Part shown: in pieces, positions 1 to 8,890 of the stretch
How the letters are laid out: each line of letters begins with the position of its first letter
Numbering within the stretch: position 1 is the stretch's first letter
The notes under the pieces: generated by a model
What the model saw: only the letters and a program-made list of their open reading frames with translations
The model's database searches: none
Told to the model about the DNA's origin: nothing
Made by a program: the position numbers and the translations under genes
Assembly: GCA_021325615.1 (NCBI GenBank)
Contig: JAJPGU010000029.1
Location: forward strand, 61,787 to 125,786
DNA length: 64,000 bases
Direction of reading: 5' to 3'
From: Nitrososphaerota archaeon
GTDB taxonomy: Archaea > Thermoproteota > Nitrososphaeria > Nitrososphaerales > Nitrosopumilaceae

Positions 1-866
1 GTTGCATTCGCCCACTATGCCAACATGTCTTGCTGCCCTAAGGGCGGCAGACCTGAGCATCTGATACTCATGATTGTCAAGAGTCTGGGAGGGAGCTACT
101 ACTATGTTGTCTCCAGTGTGAACCCTCATCGAGAGGACATTTTCCATGTTGCAGATTATGATGTTGTTGCCGTCATAGTCTGCCATTACCTCATATTCTA
201 TCTGCTTCCAGTGTCCCACATATTCTTCAATGAGCACTTGCCCTACAAGACTGGCATTTAGGCCACGCGTCACTATCTCGTGTAGTTCGATCTCATTGTG
301 TGCAACGCCCCCGCCCTTACCCCCAAGAGTGTACGCCACCCGTATTATCACAGGATAACCAAGATCCGTTGCAACTTCCTTGGCCTGTTCAAAGTTGTAG
401 ACCGTCTTGCTCTTGAGTACAGGTACATTGCATTCTATCATGGAATCCTTGAAAAGCTGCCTGTCCTCCGTTGCCTTGATGCCCTCCACTTGAGTGCCAA
501 GGACGCGTATTCCATATTTTTTCAACGCCTCCATCTCGTCAAGCTTTACCCCACAGTTCAGGGCCGTCTGACCTCCGAATCCCAACATCAAACCGTCAGG
601 CCTTTCAGACTCCAATATTGAAGACACGTATTGAGGATTCACAGGAATTGAATACACCTTGTCGGCAAATCTCGTATCCGTTTGTATGGTGGCAATGTTA
701 GGATTGACAAGAATGCTTTTAATTCCTTCTTCCTTTATGGCCTTGAGGCATTGAGAACCGGAGTAGTCGAACTGGCGGTCACTATGTGACTCTCGCCTGC
801 TTCTCCGATTTTTATTGCCCCACTGCCAAGGACTAGAATCTTCTTTAGCGCCTCATCTTTTGGCAT
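1..866 (-). pseudogene. carB: carbamoyl-phosphate synthase large subunit, N-terminal part, frameshifted and cut by window edge
   Basis: CarB makes carbamoyl phosphate for pyrimidine and arginine synthesis with CarA. The minus-strand reading begins at ATG 866-864 (MPKDEALKKILVLGSGAIKIGEAGE) and then leaves the frame. The family sequence resumes exactly at 771 (FDYSGSQCLKA...) and stays open to position 1, with an ATP-grasp glycine loop (YTLGGKGGGVAHNE) and ending in VGECN. Between the two parts lie 20 extra bases (772-791) containing GTCAC-TAT-GTGAC. The ATG overlaps the carA stop by 14 bp, as expected for an operon. Either the gene is broken or the 20 bases are an assembly error; an essential, otherwise intact gene makes an error quite possible. 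The 3' part of the gene is outside the window. Confidence 0.85.
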
Positions 867-2025
867 TTTCCTCCCCTATTAGCTTCTTGAGTTCTTCAAA
901 AACAAACATGCAATCAAAAGGTCCCGGAGACGCTTCCGGATGGAATTGTACAGCGATTATCTTTTTTTCCTTGTGCCTTATTCCTTCTACAGTGTTGTCG
1001 TCGGTATTTGAGAACCAAAGCTTGAAATCAGTTTTTTTGAGAGATTCAGGATCAATGCAATAACCGTGGTTTTGGCTTGTGACGTAAACCTGTTTGTTCT
1101 CAAGGTCGATGCAGGATTTGTTTTGGCCGCGGTGTCCATACTTTAATTTGTAGGTACTTGCCCCTCCCGCTAGTCCCAGTATTTGGGCTCCCAGGCATAT
1201 TCCAAGGGTTGGTATGTTCTTGTCAATAAGTTGCCTCGCAGTATCCATGGTTTTTTTGCATTTTATGGGATCACCCGGGCCGTTGGACAGGACGACGCCC
1301 TTTGGATTGTAACTGAGGATTTTTTCTATCGAATAGTTCCACGGCACTCGCACCACCTTATACCCCAGCCTTCGCACGTTTCTCAAAATTGCGTTCTTTA
1401 CGCCCGTGTCCACAACAACGACAGACTCTCCTTCAGTGCCGTAGAGCTGAGGCTCCTTTACGGAAACTACGTCCATGAATTCCTCATCATTGTATTTTTT
1501 TGCAACAGCGAGTTCCCTCATTATCTCCTGCTCGTCTATTTCATTTTCGGATACTACAAGAGATGCCATCATTACACCTTTGGTACGTAATTTAGTGGTA
1601 AGTGCCCTGGTGTCAATGCCAGATATTCCCGGGACCTTTTCCTCATAGAGCCACTCGTCAAGGGTCATGGCAAGGTTCCAATGGCTCGCAGTCTGCGAGA
1701 GTTCGTGCACCACAAGCCCCCTAGCCTGGATCCGTTCAGATTCAAAGTGCGTCTTCAGGCCATCCGAGTCCTTCGATGCAGGATCAGGCACCCCGTAATT
1801 TCCCACAAGAGGGTATGTAAGGGTCAATATCTGCCCGCTATAGGAAGGATCAGTGAGTGCCTCCGTATATCCCACCATTCCAGTATTGAAAACTGCCTCT
1901 CCGAAAACTTTGGTCGAGTACCCAAAACCCATCCCTTCAAAAACCGTGCCATCTTCCAAAACAAGCTTACCAAACTTTCCTACATGTTTGGCTTTCTTTG
2001 TTGGAATTTCTGTGACCCTCACCAA
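853..2025 (-). CDS. carA: carbamoyl-phosphate synthase small (glutaminase) subunit
   Basis: CarA hydrolyses glutamine and passes ammonia to CarB. The 390-residue protein has the N-terminal CPSase small domain (LEDGTVFEGMGFG, NTGMVGYTEALTDPSY) and a C-terminal class I glutamine amidotransferase domain with the nucleophile Cys in GICLGAQILGLAGG and the catalytic His/Glu in FHPEASPGP. Length is normal for the family. No ATG lies at the expected N terminus; translation probably starts at TTG 2025 or the adjacent GTG 2022, about 20-25 bp after a TATA-like AATTTAAG (2041-2048, read on the minus strand as CTTAAATT). It overlaps the carB start by 14 bp, so the two are co-transcribed and probably translationally coupled. 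Confidence 0.95.
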   Translation of the reverse strand: MVRVTEIPTKKAKHVGKFGKLVLEDGTVFEGMGFGYSTKVFGEAVFNTGMVGYTEALTDPSYSGQILTLTYPLVGNYGVPDPASKDSDGLKTHFESERIQARGLVVHELSQTASHWNLAMTLDEWLYEEKVPGISGIDTRALTTKLRTKGVMMASLVVSENEIDEQEIMRELAVAKKYNDEEFMDVVSVKEPQLYGTEGESVVVVDTGVKNAILRNVRRLGYKVVRVPWNYSIEKILSYNPKGVVLSNGPGDPIKCKKTMDTARQLIDKNIPTLGICLGAQILGLAGGASTYKLKYGHRGQNKSCIDLENKQVYVTSQNHGYCIDPESLKKTDFKLWFSNTDDNTVEGIRHKEKKIIAVQFHPEASPGPFDCMFVFEELKKLIGEENAKR

Positions 2026-2097
2026 CTGCAGAATAATGAGAATTTAAGTTTTATGACGATTTCAGTACCGATGTCTGTTTGGTCCGCCCGGTTATTG

Positions 2098-2400
2098 TTA
2101 GCAAGCACACATAGGATCGTTGCAAACCGTCGCCATTTTTTCTCCCGCCTTTGTGATATCGTCAATAAGTTTTGAGATCTCTTTATTCTGGATGAAATAA
2201 AATGTGGACTTGCCCTTGTCTTTGGAGCCCACTATCTTGCATTGTTTTAACGCCTTGAGATGGTGCGATATCAAAGGTTGATCCCTCCCCAATCTGTTTA
2301 CAAGTTCGCTTACCGACAGCTCCCCGTTTTTTTGAAGGATTTCAAGAATGTTAAACCTAGTCTCTTCACAGATACACTTGAGCAGAGAAAGCCCATTCAT
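2098..2400 (-). CDS. arsR: ArsR-family metalloid-responsive repressor
   Basis: A 100-residue single winged-helix protein of the ArsR/SmtB family (CEETRFNILEILQKNGELSVSELVNRLGRDQPLISHHLKALK as recognition region, then a beta wing GKSTFYF). Cysteines that could bind As(III) occur near the N terminus (KCICEE, residues 9-11) and in a C-terminal CNDPMCAC tail. It is divergently transcribed from arsC, with only 42 bp between the start codons filled by a perfect inverted repeat, so it very likely represses both itself and arsC-aquaporin until arsenite binds. Metal specificity is inferred from the neighbours; the family also includes Cd, Zn and Cu sensors. Confidence 0.85.
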   Translation of the reverse strand: MNGLSLLKCICEETRFNILEILQKNGELSVSELVNRLGRDQPLISHHLKALKQCKIVGSKDKGKSTFYFIQNKEISKLIDDITKAGEKMATVCNDPMCAC

Positions 2401-2407
2401 ATCAATT

Positions 2408-2441
2408 AACGTTTATATCAATCCATATTTATTTAAACGTT
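2408..2441. promoter_or_regulatory. ArsR operator overlapping divergent promoters
   Basis: AACGTTTA (2408-2415) and TAAACGTT (2434-2441) form a perfect 8-bp inverted repeat with 18 bp between. Each arm overlaps a TATA-like element: TTTATAT at 2412-2418 lies 28 bp before the arsC ATG, and the AT-rich 2424-2436 segment lies 27-32 bp before the arsR ATG on the other strand. Bound ArsR would block both promoters. Operator role is inferred. Confidence 0.65.
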
Positions 2442-2442
2442 G

Positions 2443-2865
2443 ATGAACGCGGGTTTGACCGATCGGTCGGAACGGAGGGTGCTCTTTGTCTGTGTTGAAA
2501 ATGCCGCAAGGAGCCAGATTGCAGATGGATTTTTCAAAAAATATGCCCCAAACGGATGGAGGTCGCTTAGCGCCGGGACAAGACCCGGGAGGGGCATCAA
2601 TCCGCTAGCAATAGAGGTGATGCAGGAGGCCGGAATCGACATCGGAGGCCAGCATCCAAGGGAGATTTCCAAGGAGTTTATCGATAGTGCCAAGATCATA
2701 ATCAACATGGGCTGCATGGGAAAATCCGACTGCCCTGCAGTTTTCTTGAGTAATTGCGTCAATTGGAATATCGATGATCCCAAGGGAAAGCAAGTCGCTG
2801 AATTTCGCAGGATTAGGGATGCCATAGAGGCCAAAGTGGTGGAATTATGCAAATCCCTCACATAG
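2443..2865 (+). CDS. arsC: arsenate reductase, low-molecular-weight phosphatase fold
   Basis: Reduces arsenate to arsenite in the cytosol. The 140-residue protein has the P-loop C-V-E-N-A-A-R-S (Cys17 to Arg23) and two further cysteines (Cys91 and Cys97 in MGCMGKSDCP) that fit the thioredoxin-coupled disulfide relay of the pI258-type ArsC, plus the conserved NIDDPKGK segment near the C terminus. A TTG lies just upstream at 2440, but ATG 2443 fits the leaderless promoter better. The stop overlaps the start of the aquaporin gene by 19 bp, so both are one transcript. An LMW protein tyrosine phosphatase is the alternative, made unlikely by the extra cysteines and context. Confidence 0.88.
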   Translation: MNAGLTDRSERRVLFVCVENAARSQIADGFFKKYAPNGWRSLSAGTRPGRGINPLAIEVMQEAGIDIGGQHPREISKEFIDSAKIIINMGCMGKSDCPAVFLSNCVNWNIDDPKGKQVAEFRRIRDAIEAKVVELCKSLT

Positions 2866-3530
2866 GCCAGAACCTTTCTCCAAATCATAGAATGTTTCTT
2901 GCAGAAACAGTTGGAACCTTCGTGGTTGTAGTCCTAGCTACTGCCTCAGTGGTAATTGATGCAAGATACGGGAACAAAATAGGTCTTTGGTTTGTTGCAC
3001 TCTGTCCTGCAGTAGCTGTTGCCGCCATGGTTTATGCATTTGCAAAGACGTCAATGGCGCATTTCAATCCAGCCGTTACGATAGGATTTTTGATCTCGCG
3101 CCACCTGTCGCGCGGCCTTCTTGTCCTGTATCTTTCCTCTCAGGCGCTCGGCGCTCTGCTTGGTTCCCTTTTTGTAAAGTATGCCATAGGAAGCCAGGCG
3201 CATCTTGGTGCTAACGCTCCAAATTATTCCTTCCCCATACCTTTGATTTTCTTTATCGAGGTCTTGGCCACCTGTTTCCTCATGGGTACGATCCTAATTG
3301 TTGTGCATACAAAGGGGTTGTGCCGCCTTGGTGGAGTTGTCATCGGTGCTGTTGTGGGCTTGGACATATTCTTTTTATCTTTCATTTCAGGTGCATCAAT
3401 GAATCCAGCAAGATCATTAGCACCCGCAATACTTTCTGGGTATGTTGGAAACCTATGGTTGTATTTTTCTGCCACCTTTATCGGCTCTGGGATATCCGCG
3501 TTTATTTATAGAAGGATTTTTCCCCTATAA
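2847..3530 (+). CDS. aqpS: aquaglyceroporin-family channel (AqpS-like, arsenite exit)
   Basis: MIP-family channel of 227 residues with six predicted membrane helices and both half-helix NPA motifs (HFNPAVTIG near residue 74 and SMNPARSLAP near residue 186). It overlaps arsC by 19 bp and shares the arsR-controlled promoter. In Sinorhizobium meliloti an aquaglyceroporin (AqpS) replaces the usual arsenite pump in the ars operon and lets arsenite formed by ArsC leave down its gradient; the same arrangement is seen here and no ArsB, Acr3 or ArsA gene is in the window. The symbol is by analogy. A general water or glycerol channel cannot be excluded from sequence alone. Confidence 0.82.
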   Translation: MQIPHIGQNLSPNHRMFLAETVGTFVVVVLATASVVIDARYGNKIGLWFVALCPAVAVAAMVYAFAKTSMAHFNPAVTIGFLISRHLSRGLLVLYLSSQALGALLGSLFVKYAIGSQAHLGANAPNYSFPIPLIFFIEVLATCFLMGTILIVVHTKGLCRLGGVVIGAVVGLDIFFLSFISGASMNPARSLAPAILSGYVGNLWLYFSATFIGSGISAFIYRRIFPL

Positions 3531-4709
3531 CGCTTTAAACTGGTCGCTCCACTTGTAGTATGCGCGAATCATTTCCATGCTTACACTTGGCTTTCTGCGC
3601 GTTATAATCTCCTTAAAATCAGACATTGTGATTGCCCTCGGTTGCGGCTTGTCCTCTCCCACCACGGGTTCGTGGTATCCTTCCGTGTGGAAAAGGTCAT
3701 TTACAACCATTAGCTGTGCCGACTGACAGATGTCCTTGATATCACTAGCACTATACCCATCTGCAAGTTTTGCCAGTTCGGCGGACTTGACCTTCTCCTC
3801 CTTGTTCAAGGGTGCAGTGTAAAGATCAAATAGGTTTATCCTTGCCTCCAATGTTGGAAGAGACACGTAAATCCTCTTTGTAAAACGCCTAAGGAACGGC
3901 CAATCTAGACTCCACGGTTTGTTGGTTGCCCCTATGACATAGAGTTTAAGGTCCTTCCCCTTGCCGTTTATGCCATCCATTTCAGTCAGGAATTGGTTTT
4001 TGACGCGTACTTCTCCGCCTATCTCGCTGTTCCTGCTGCCAAGTAGAGAATCCACCTCATCTACGAATAATATTACAGGAAGTCCTTCTTTCTCGGCAAG
4101 CCCACGTGCCATCGTAAATAACTTGGAAACGTTCTTTTCCGCCTCCCCCAGCCACTTGCTCATCATGGAGGCGGCATCTACGTTGATAAAGTACCCGTCA
4201 ATCTCACTTGCTGTTGCAGCGGCAAGGATGGTCTTGCCACAGCCAGGAGGTCCATAAAGTAGCATCCCGCGCGGCCAACCAAGCGGGAACAGGTCGGGGC
4301 GTTTTGCAGGATAGACTATAGATTCCCGTAGGGCGTTCTTTGCATCGTCAAGGCCAACAACTTCCTCCCAGCTAATGTTAGGTTTTTCCTTCATTATCAA
4401 CGAATCAAGGTCATTTTTTGCAAGGGATTGTTTCTGTTCCTCGGGCGTTGCCTTTGGGTCAACGGCCGGTTCAACATCAACATTGGTCATTTGCAGGGCT
4501 TTAATCCGGTTTTGGTAGGCAGCCACCCTCTCTTGATAGACCCTGTTTAGTTTGTTTTCAGGATAAAGGTGAATGAGTTTTGTGAGTGATTCTATGGCCC
4601 TCTGGTAATTGGAAATTGCCATCCCCCTTGCCCCCTGCGAGTCCAGTTTGATTGCTTCAGCGGCAAATTTGCTCGCACTGTTTTCCAATTCTTGCGGTGC
4701 TAGACTCAT
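3525..4709 (-). CDS. cdvC: CdvC / Vps4-type AAA ATPase of the ESCRT division system
   Basis: Vps4 homologue that remodels ESCRT-III (CdvB) polymers in archaeal cell division and vesicle release. Of 394 residues, about 8-75 form an N-terminal MIT three-helix bundle (binds CdvB tails), then a linker, then the AAA domain with Walker A GPPGCGKT (153-160), Walker B ILFVDEVDS (about 213-221), the sensor region VIGATNKPWSLD, arginine fingers in FLRRF and a C-terminal Vps4-type helix. The ATG at 4709 lies 11 bp after the stop of the upstream helical gene, so the two are one operon. The 3' end runs against the aquaporin: the two stop codons abut at 3525-3530. Confidence 0.93.
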   Translation of the reverse strand: MSLAPQELENSASKFAAEAIKLDSQGARGMAISNYQRAIESLTKLIHLYPENKLNRVYQERVAAYQNRIKALQMTNVDVEPAVDPKATPEEQKQSLAKNDLDSLIMKEKPNISWEEVVGLDDAKNALRESIVYPAKRPDLFPLGWPRGMLLYGPPGCGKTILAAATASEIDGYFINVDAASMMSKWLGEAEKNVSKLFTMARGLAEKEGLPVILFVDEVDSLLGSRNSEIGGEVRVKNQFLTEMDGINGKGKDLKLYVIGATNKPWSLDWPFLRRFTKRIYVSLPTLEARINLFDLYTAPLNKEEKVKSAELAKLADGYSASDIKDICQSAQLMVVNDLFHTEGYHEPVVGEDKPQPRAITMSDFKEIITRRKPSVSMEMIRAYYKWSDQFKAL

Positions 4710-4720
4710 ATTATCACTAA

Positions 4721-5308
4721 CTAGATTTCAACTGCGGTTCTTCCAAGGTAATCATTGGTGTGAACTGGTCTAGAAGGATTGGTTAAATTAATTGGACTTG
4801 GCACTGCCGAATCCTGCTTCAATGGGTCCCGTTTTGGCATTTCCGTGGCTGCCAGCGGCTCTCTAAAGTCATCAATGCTGGTCTGAACGGCCCTTCCCAG
4901 TGCGAGGTTCTGGGTCACTTCATGGTGCAGTGCTTGGACCTGTTGCAGGGCTACCTCTGCAGAAATAAGAAGGTCTTCCAAATCACCCTTCATGCCGTTG
5001 ACTGAGTTTGCCGCCTGCATGATTATCCCTATGAAATCCTGCAGGAACACCTTGAGGTCCCTCTTATCCTGGTATTTCGTAAGAAGATATTCAGATGCCA
5101 AGATAACTTGCCGGAGATCTTTGAGTTCCTCCACCGAAAGTGTCTCTATGAATCCATCCTTGTCTCCCTTGTCTTTCTGGCAGATTCTTTGCTCGATTCT
5201 AGAGGAAAGTTCGCGTATCTTGAAAATTGGGTTAGACAGGTCTGACTCGGGATCATTCTTGGAAAAATGCAACACAAGATGGCCTTGCGGGAACTGTTGA
5301 TTAGGCAC
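4721..5308 (-). CDS. helical protein upstream of cdvC, possible divergent ESCRT-III-like CdvC partner
   Basis: A 195-residue cytosolic protein, almost entirely helical in appearance, with long amphipathic stretches (about 25-150) and a disordered, proline-containing tail (PSPINLTNPSRPV) that could serve as a MIM2-like ligand for the CdvC MIT domain. The length and the helix-rich plan resemble small CdvB paralogues, but I do not see the clear Snf7 signature that is present in the protein at 8970-9527. Only 11 bp separate it from cdvC, which strongly suggests a functional link. Fold assignment is inference; it may be a lineage-specific adaptor rather than a true ESCRT-III subunit. Confidence 0.5.
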   Translation of the reverse strand: MPNQQFPQGHLVLHFSKNDPESDLSNPIFKIRELSSRIEQRICQKDKGDKDGFIETLSVEELKDLRQVILASEYLLTKYQDKRDLKVFLQDFIGIIMQAANSVNGMKGDLEDLLISAEVALQQVQALHHEVTQNLALGRAVQTSIDDFREPLAATEMPKRDPLKQDSAVPSPINLTNPSRPVHTNDYLGRTAVEI

Positions 5309-5367
5309 CTACTAAAATAAAGTAAATCTATGCCATTGGATTTGTTGATACCATCCACGCCCAGGCC

Positions 5368-8300
5368 CTAGGACGTCGTTGCTGAAACAACGTTGGAGTG
5401 CGTGCTTGTCCCCGCCGAGTTTATCGCCAAAACCTGATAGGTGTAGCCAGTGCCCGACACAAGCCCCGTGTCAGAGTAGGTGGTTGCCGCAGACCCGGTA
5501 TCCGGCACGATAGTTGCCCATGTAGAACCGCCGTCTGTAGACCTTTCTACCTTGTACCCCGTGATTGGCGCCCCTCCGTTCCATCCCGGCGCATTCCAGG
5601 AAAGGTCAATCTCTGACGACGATACGACTGAGGCTGCAAGTCCTGTAGGTGACGAAGGCGCGGTAGCAAGTGTGGTTGCAGTGGTTGCGTTAGATGATGG
5701 CCCCGTTCCAACAGCATTTGTTGCCGACACCTTGTACGCATATGTCTTGCCCGCAGCCAGGCCCGCATCAGAATATTCCGTAGAGGCAGAACCGCTATCT
5801 GGAACAATTACAGCCCACGTGGCGCCGTCGTTTGAAGATCTTTCTATCTCATACCCCTCGATTGCCGAGCCTCCATTGGATGAAGGTACGGTCCAAGAGA
5901 GGTTTATCTGAGAATAGGATATCGGATTTGCCAAAAGATCCAACGGGGCAGATGGAACTCCCGGCGTCGAGCTTGGAGTTGTTGCAGATGCTATGTTTGA
6001 CTGTGGGCTTGCCCCAAAGCCGTTGACCGCAGAAACACGGTAACTGTATGTCGTTGCACCTGAGAGACCAGAGTCTATGTATGTTGTCGATGTTGTTCCC
6101 GTATTGGAGACAATAACCGACCAAGTTGTCCCGGAGTTAGCGGACCTTTCTATCTTGTATCCAGTGATTGCCGAACCTCCATTGGATGAAGGCGTGTTCC
6201 ATGCAAGGCTTATCTGCGAGGAGGAAAGTGGTGAGGCGACAAGTCCTGCCGGGGCAGAAGGCGCTTGCGTACCATTACTAGGCGTTGCAGTTGCTTCGTT
6301 GGAGGATTTGGACTCGCCTGCTGAGTTTATCGCCGTAACCTTGTAAAAGTATGGCTGGCCATTTGCAAGCCCGGTATCGTTGAACGAAAGCGTGTAATTG
6401 TTAGTGGAGCCAACAGGCGTGCTTCCCTCTTCATCAGAGGTCGTGCCACGATAAATTTTGTATCCAGTAAGGTCAGATCCACCGTCAGATGATGGTGACT
6501 GCCACCTAAGGAACACGCCGCCGTTTCCCGGAATAGCGGAAAGATTTTGCGGAGCAGATGGCGGGGCGGTCATATTAGTGGATGCAGTAGCCTCGTTGGA
6601 AGCACTAGATTCACCTACAGAACTTATCGCCGTAACCTTGTAAAAGTATGCTTGATCAGGTTTTACGGAACTATCCTCGTAGGTTGTCATGTTTCCAACC
6701 TCAGCAAGCAAGGTTTCATTGCCTGCAATGGTCGACCTATAGACATTGTAGTTGGTGATTGGCGAGCCTCCATTGTTCACGGGTGCGGACCAATCAAGGG
6801 ATACCTTGTCCAGTCCACCGGTTGCAACAAGTCCCGTTGGAGGCGTCGGGGCGGTCGCAGCCGGAGCGGCAAAGGAGTAGACATCCCCTCCAAACATGGT
6901 TTCTGGGCTTGATGCAATCAGGTTTCCTCCCGAGTCATATACCTGGATATTGGCAGAAAGTGGCAGATTGAACTGCGAGACAGGTATGGCGGCCTCACCA
7001 CCAGAGACTGTGCCTGATTGCAATATTGCCGAGCCATTTGCAAGGTCAACTGTAGCAGCGTTTGACGGCAGGTTGGTAACTTGGATGTTCTCATCTGAAG
7101 TAACGTAATAGTTGACAAAAGATCCCGTCAGATATTCCTCCCCATCAGACGATTCGGGTTCAAGATATGCATTGAACGGTTCTGGCATTTGCAGATTTGC
7201 CTTGTCGTTCTCATAGACCTTTACTCCGTCAAGAAAGACCTGGAGGAAGTTGTTTCCGTTTGTCACTATGTCGCAATTCCTCGAGAGCGGCTGATCTGGA
7301 CTTTGATCCAGCCACAAGACCTCATAGCTTGTTACCTGGCTGTCGTTCCCAGTGGCGTTGATAACTCCCCAAACGGTTGCCTGAGGGTTGGTAAATGTGG
7401 AACATGTGACGTAGTTCAAACTCCCATTTGCAGTCTGCACATAAAGCCCATTCTCATAGTATTGGACGTGCGTGGTCCTGACCGGGTTAGTCACATGAAC
7501 ATTCCAGACACGCGCGTTATGATTTGGACTTTCCGCGAAAAATCCAGCCCACTCCCCATCCGATGGCGCCTGGATGCCAATATGGAGACCTGCGCCATCC
7601 CTTGAATAACCATACGGTGCGTTCTCGTTTGGAGCATCCCCATCGTAGTTCCAGTACCCCTTGTTTGAAACAAGTTGTTGCTGTGTCTTGGTCTCATTCG
7701 TGAGCGGGTCGTATGCCACCAGTCCCGATTGAACCTTGGTAAATGAAGAGTTAGGGGTTTGGCCTGTGGTGCTAGACGCTGTGTCAGAAGGGTCGCTTGT
7801 CCCGGCAGCGTTTATTGCAGAAACACGGTAGGAATACGCCGTATTAGGTTGTAAACCGGTATCAGAGTACGCAGTTGCAGTGCTCCCAGTGTTTGATACT
7901 ATGACATTCCAATCGGACCCGCCATCTATCGATCTTTCTATCTCATATCCAGTAATCGCGGATCCCCCGTTACTTGCGGGCATTGTCCAGTTAAGATCTA
8001 TCTGCGACGATGACACAGTTGTGGCACTTAGGCCTGTAGGTGGCATCGGCGGGGTTGCCGATCCCCCGGTAGAATAATACGCAGTCAGTGTCATGGTCTG
8101 AGTCGGTGTAATTGACCTAGAGGGATCGGTACTCCCATCATCCCAATGGTTGAAGACAAAGTTTTGATAGTCGTTTGCATAAATCAAATATTGCCGTCCT
8201 GTCGTTACCGTGAAAGATGCCGGCGAATACCGGGCAGAGATGTCATATCCCTTTGGATTTTGAAGTTCCATGTACATCCCCGTTATCTCGTTTCCCGAGA

Positions 8301-8826
8301 GATCGTCGGATTTTACCTTGATCAACGGATCTGTCGAATTACCTCCTGTTCCTGCACTGTGTTTTCCCCTAGGGCCCTGAGGATCAAAAAAGAACGACAT
8401 TGAGATGCCGTTTACCGAAGTCACCAATGTGCCGTTCCCAAACGCTTGGACTCCCGCCACAGCGCTAGATGCAGAAACTGGAATCGCCAGGTTCGGCAGG
8501 GGCAGCCCCAAGGGGTTGTTGACACCAACAGAACCGGTGGTGTCTGTGACATTTGTAGACACTGTAGAATTGATCGCGCCTGAAACCGTCTGATTTACCA
8601 CACTCGTGCCAGAATTTATACTGCCCACTGTTCCGGTCACGTTTGATAATGTGTTGTTTATAGTACTTGTAACGGCTGACGTGGTACTGTTCAGGGTGTT
8701 GGTTACGCTTGAAATAGTTCCTCCGAGAACCTGAGCATGGGCTTGAGTAAAAGCCCCGCCAAGGATGGAACCTAGTGAAAAAACTACCAGCAGTAATGTT
8801 AGACGCGTGCAAGTGTTTTGGACCAT
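5368..8826 (-). CDS. large secreted surface protein with six fibronectin type III domains
   Basis: A 1152-residue exported protein. A signal peptide (about 1-31, hydrophobic LTLLLVVFSLGSILGG, cut near AHA-Q) is followed by a Ser/Thr/Asn-rich region with many N-glycosylation sequons, a first FN3 domain (about 260-355), a central beta-rich module reminiscent of a lectin/LamG fold (about 360-640, not firmly recognised), and five tandem FN3 domains to the C terminus (each with a PTGLxA...W...G...ITGYxIERS pattern). The protein ends directly after the last FN3 with no visible membrane anchor or sorting signal, so attachment would have to be to the S-layer or glycans. It lies between two ESCRT-related genes on the same strand, 59 bp upstream of the cdvC operon. 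Role in adhesion or cell-cell contact is inference. Confidence 0.85.
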   Translation of the reverse strand: MVQNTCTRLTLLLVVFSLGSILGGAFTQAHAQVLGGTISSVTNTLNSTTSAVTSTINNTLSNVTGTVGSINSGTSVVNQTVSGAINSTVSTNVTDTTGSVGVNNPLGLPLPNLAIPVSASSAVAGVQAFGNGTLVTSVNGISMSFFFDPQGPRGKHSAGTGGNSTDPLIKVKSDDLSGNEITGMYMELQNPKGYDISARYSPASFTVTTGRQYLIYANDYQNFVFNHWDDGSTDPSRSITPTQTMTLTAYYSTGGSATPPMPPTGLSATTVSSSQIDLNWTMPASNGGSAITGYEIERSIDGGSDWNVIVSNTGSTATAYSDTGLQPNTAYSYRVSAINAAGTSDPSDTASSTTGQTPNSSFTKVQSGLVAYDPLTNETKTQQQLVSNKGYWNYDGDAPNENAPYGYSRDGAGLHIGIQAPSDGEWAGFFAESPNHNARVWNVHVTNPVRTTHVQYYENGLYVQTANGSLNYVTCSTFTNPQATVWGVINATGNDSQVTSYEVLWLDQSPDQPLSRNCDIVTNGNNFLQVFLDGVKVYENDKANLQMPEPFNAYLEPESSDGEEYLTGSFVNYYVTSDENIQVTNLPSNAATVDLANGSAILQSGTVSGGEAAIPVSQFNLPLSANIQVYDSGGNLIASSPETMFGGDVYSFAAPAATAPTPPTGLVATGGLDKVSLDWSAPVNNGGSPITNYNVYRSTIAGNETLLAEVGNMTTYEDSSVKPDQAYFYKVTAISSVGESSASNEATASTNMTAPPSAPQNLSAIPGNGGVFLRWQSPSSDGGSDLTGYKIYRGTTSDEEGSTPVGSTNNYTLSFNDTGLANGQPYFYKVTAINSAGESKSSNEATATPSNGTQAPSAPAGLVASPLSSSQISLAWNTPSSNGGSAITGYKIERSANSGTTWSVIVSNTGTTSTTYIDSGLSGATTYSYRVSAVNGFGASPQSNIASATTPSSTPGVPSAPLDLLANPISYSQINLSWTVPSSNGGSAIEGYEIERSSNDGATWAVIVPDSGSASTEYSDAGLAAGKTYAYKVSATNAVGTGPSSNATTATTLATAPSSPTGLAASVVSSSEIDLSWNAPGWNGGAPITGYKVERSTDGGSTWATIVPDTGSAATTYSDTGLVSGTGYTYQVLAINSAGTSTHSNVVSATTS

Positions 8827-8890
8827 GACCTCTTTGAAACCAGATGTTGTGCGTTAGTTATTTGAATATGTAGAGATTATACTATTTCCA

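Noticed and set aside
25..621. Two plus-strand open readings (78 and 107 codons)
   Set aside because: They lie opposite the carB reading, which shows clear family sequence on the minus strand; the plus readings have no recognisable features.
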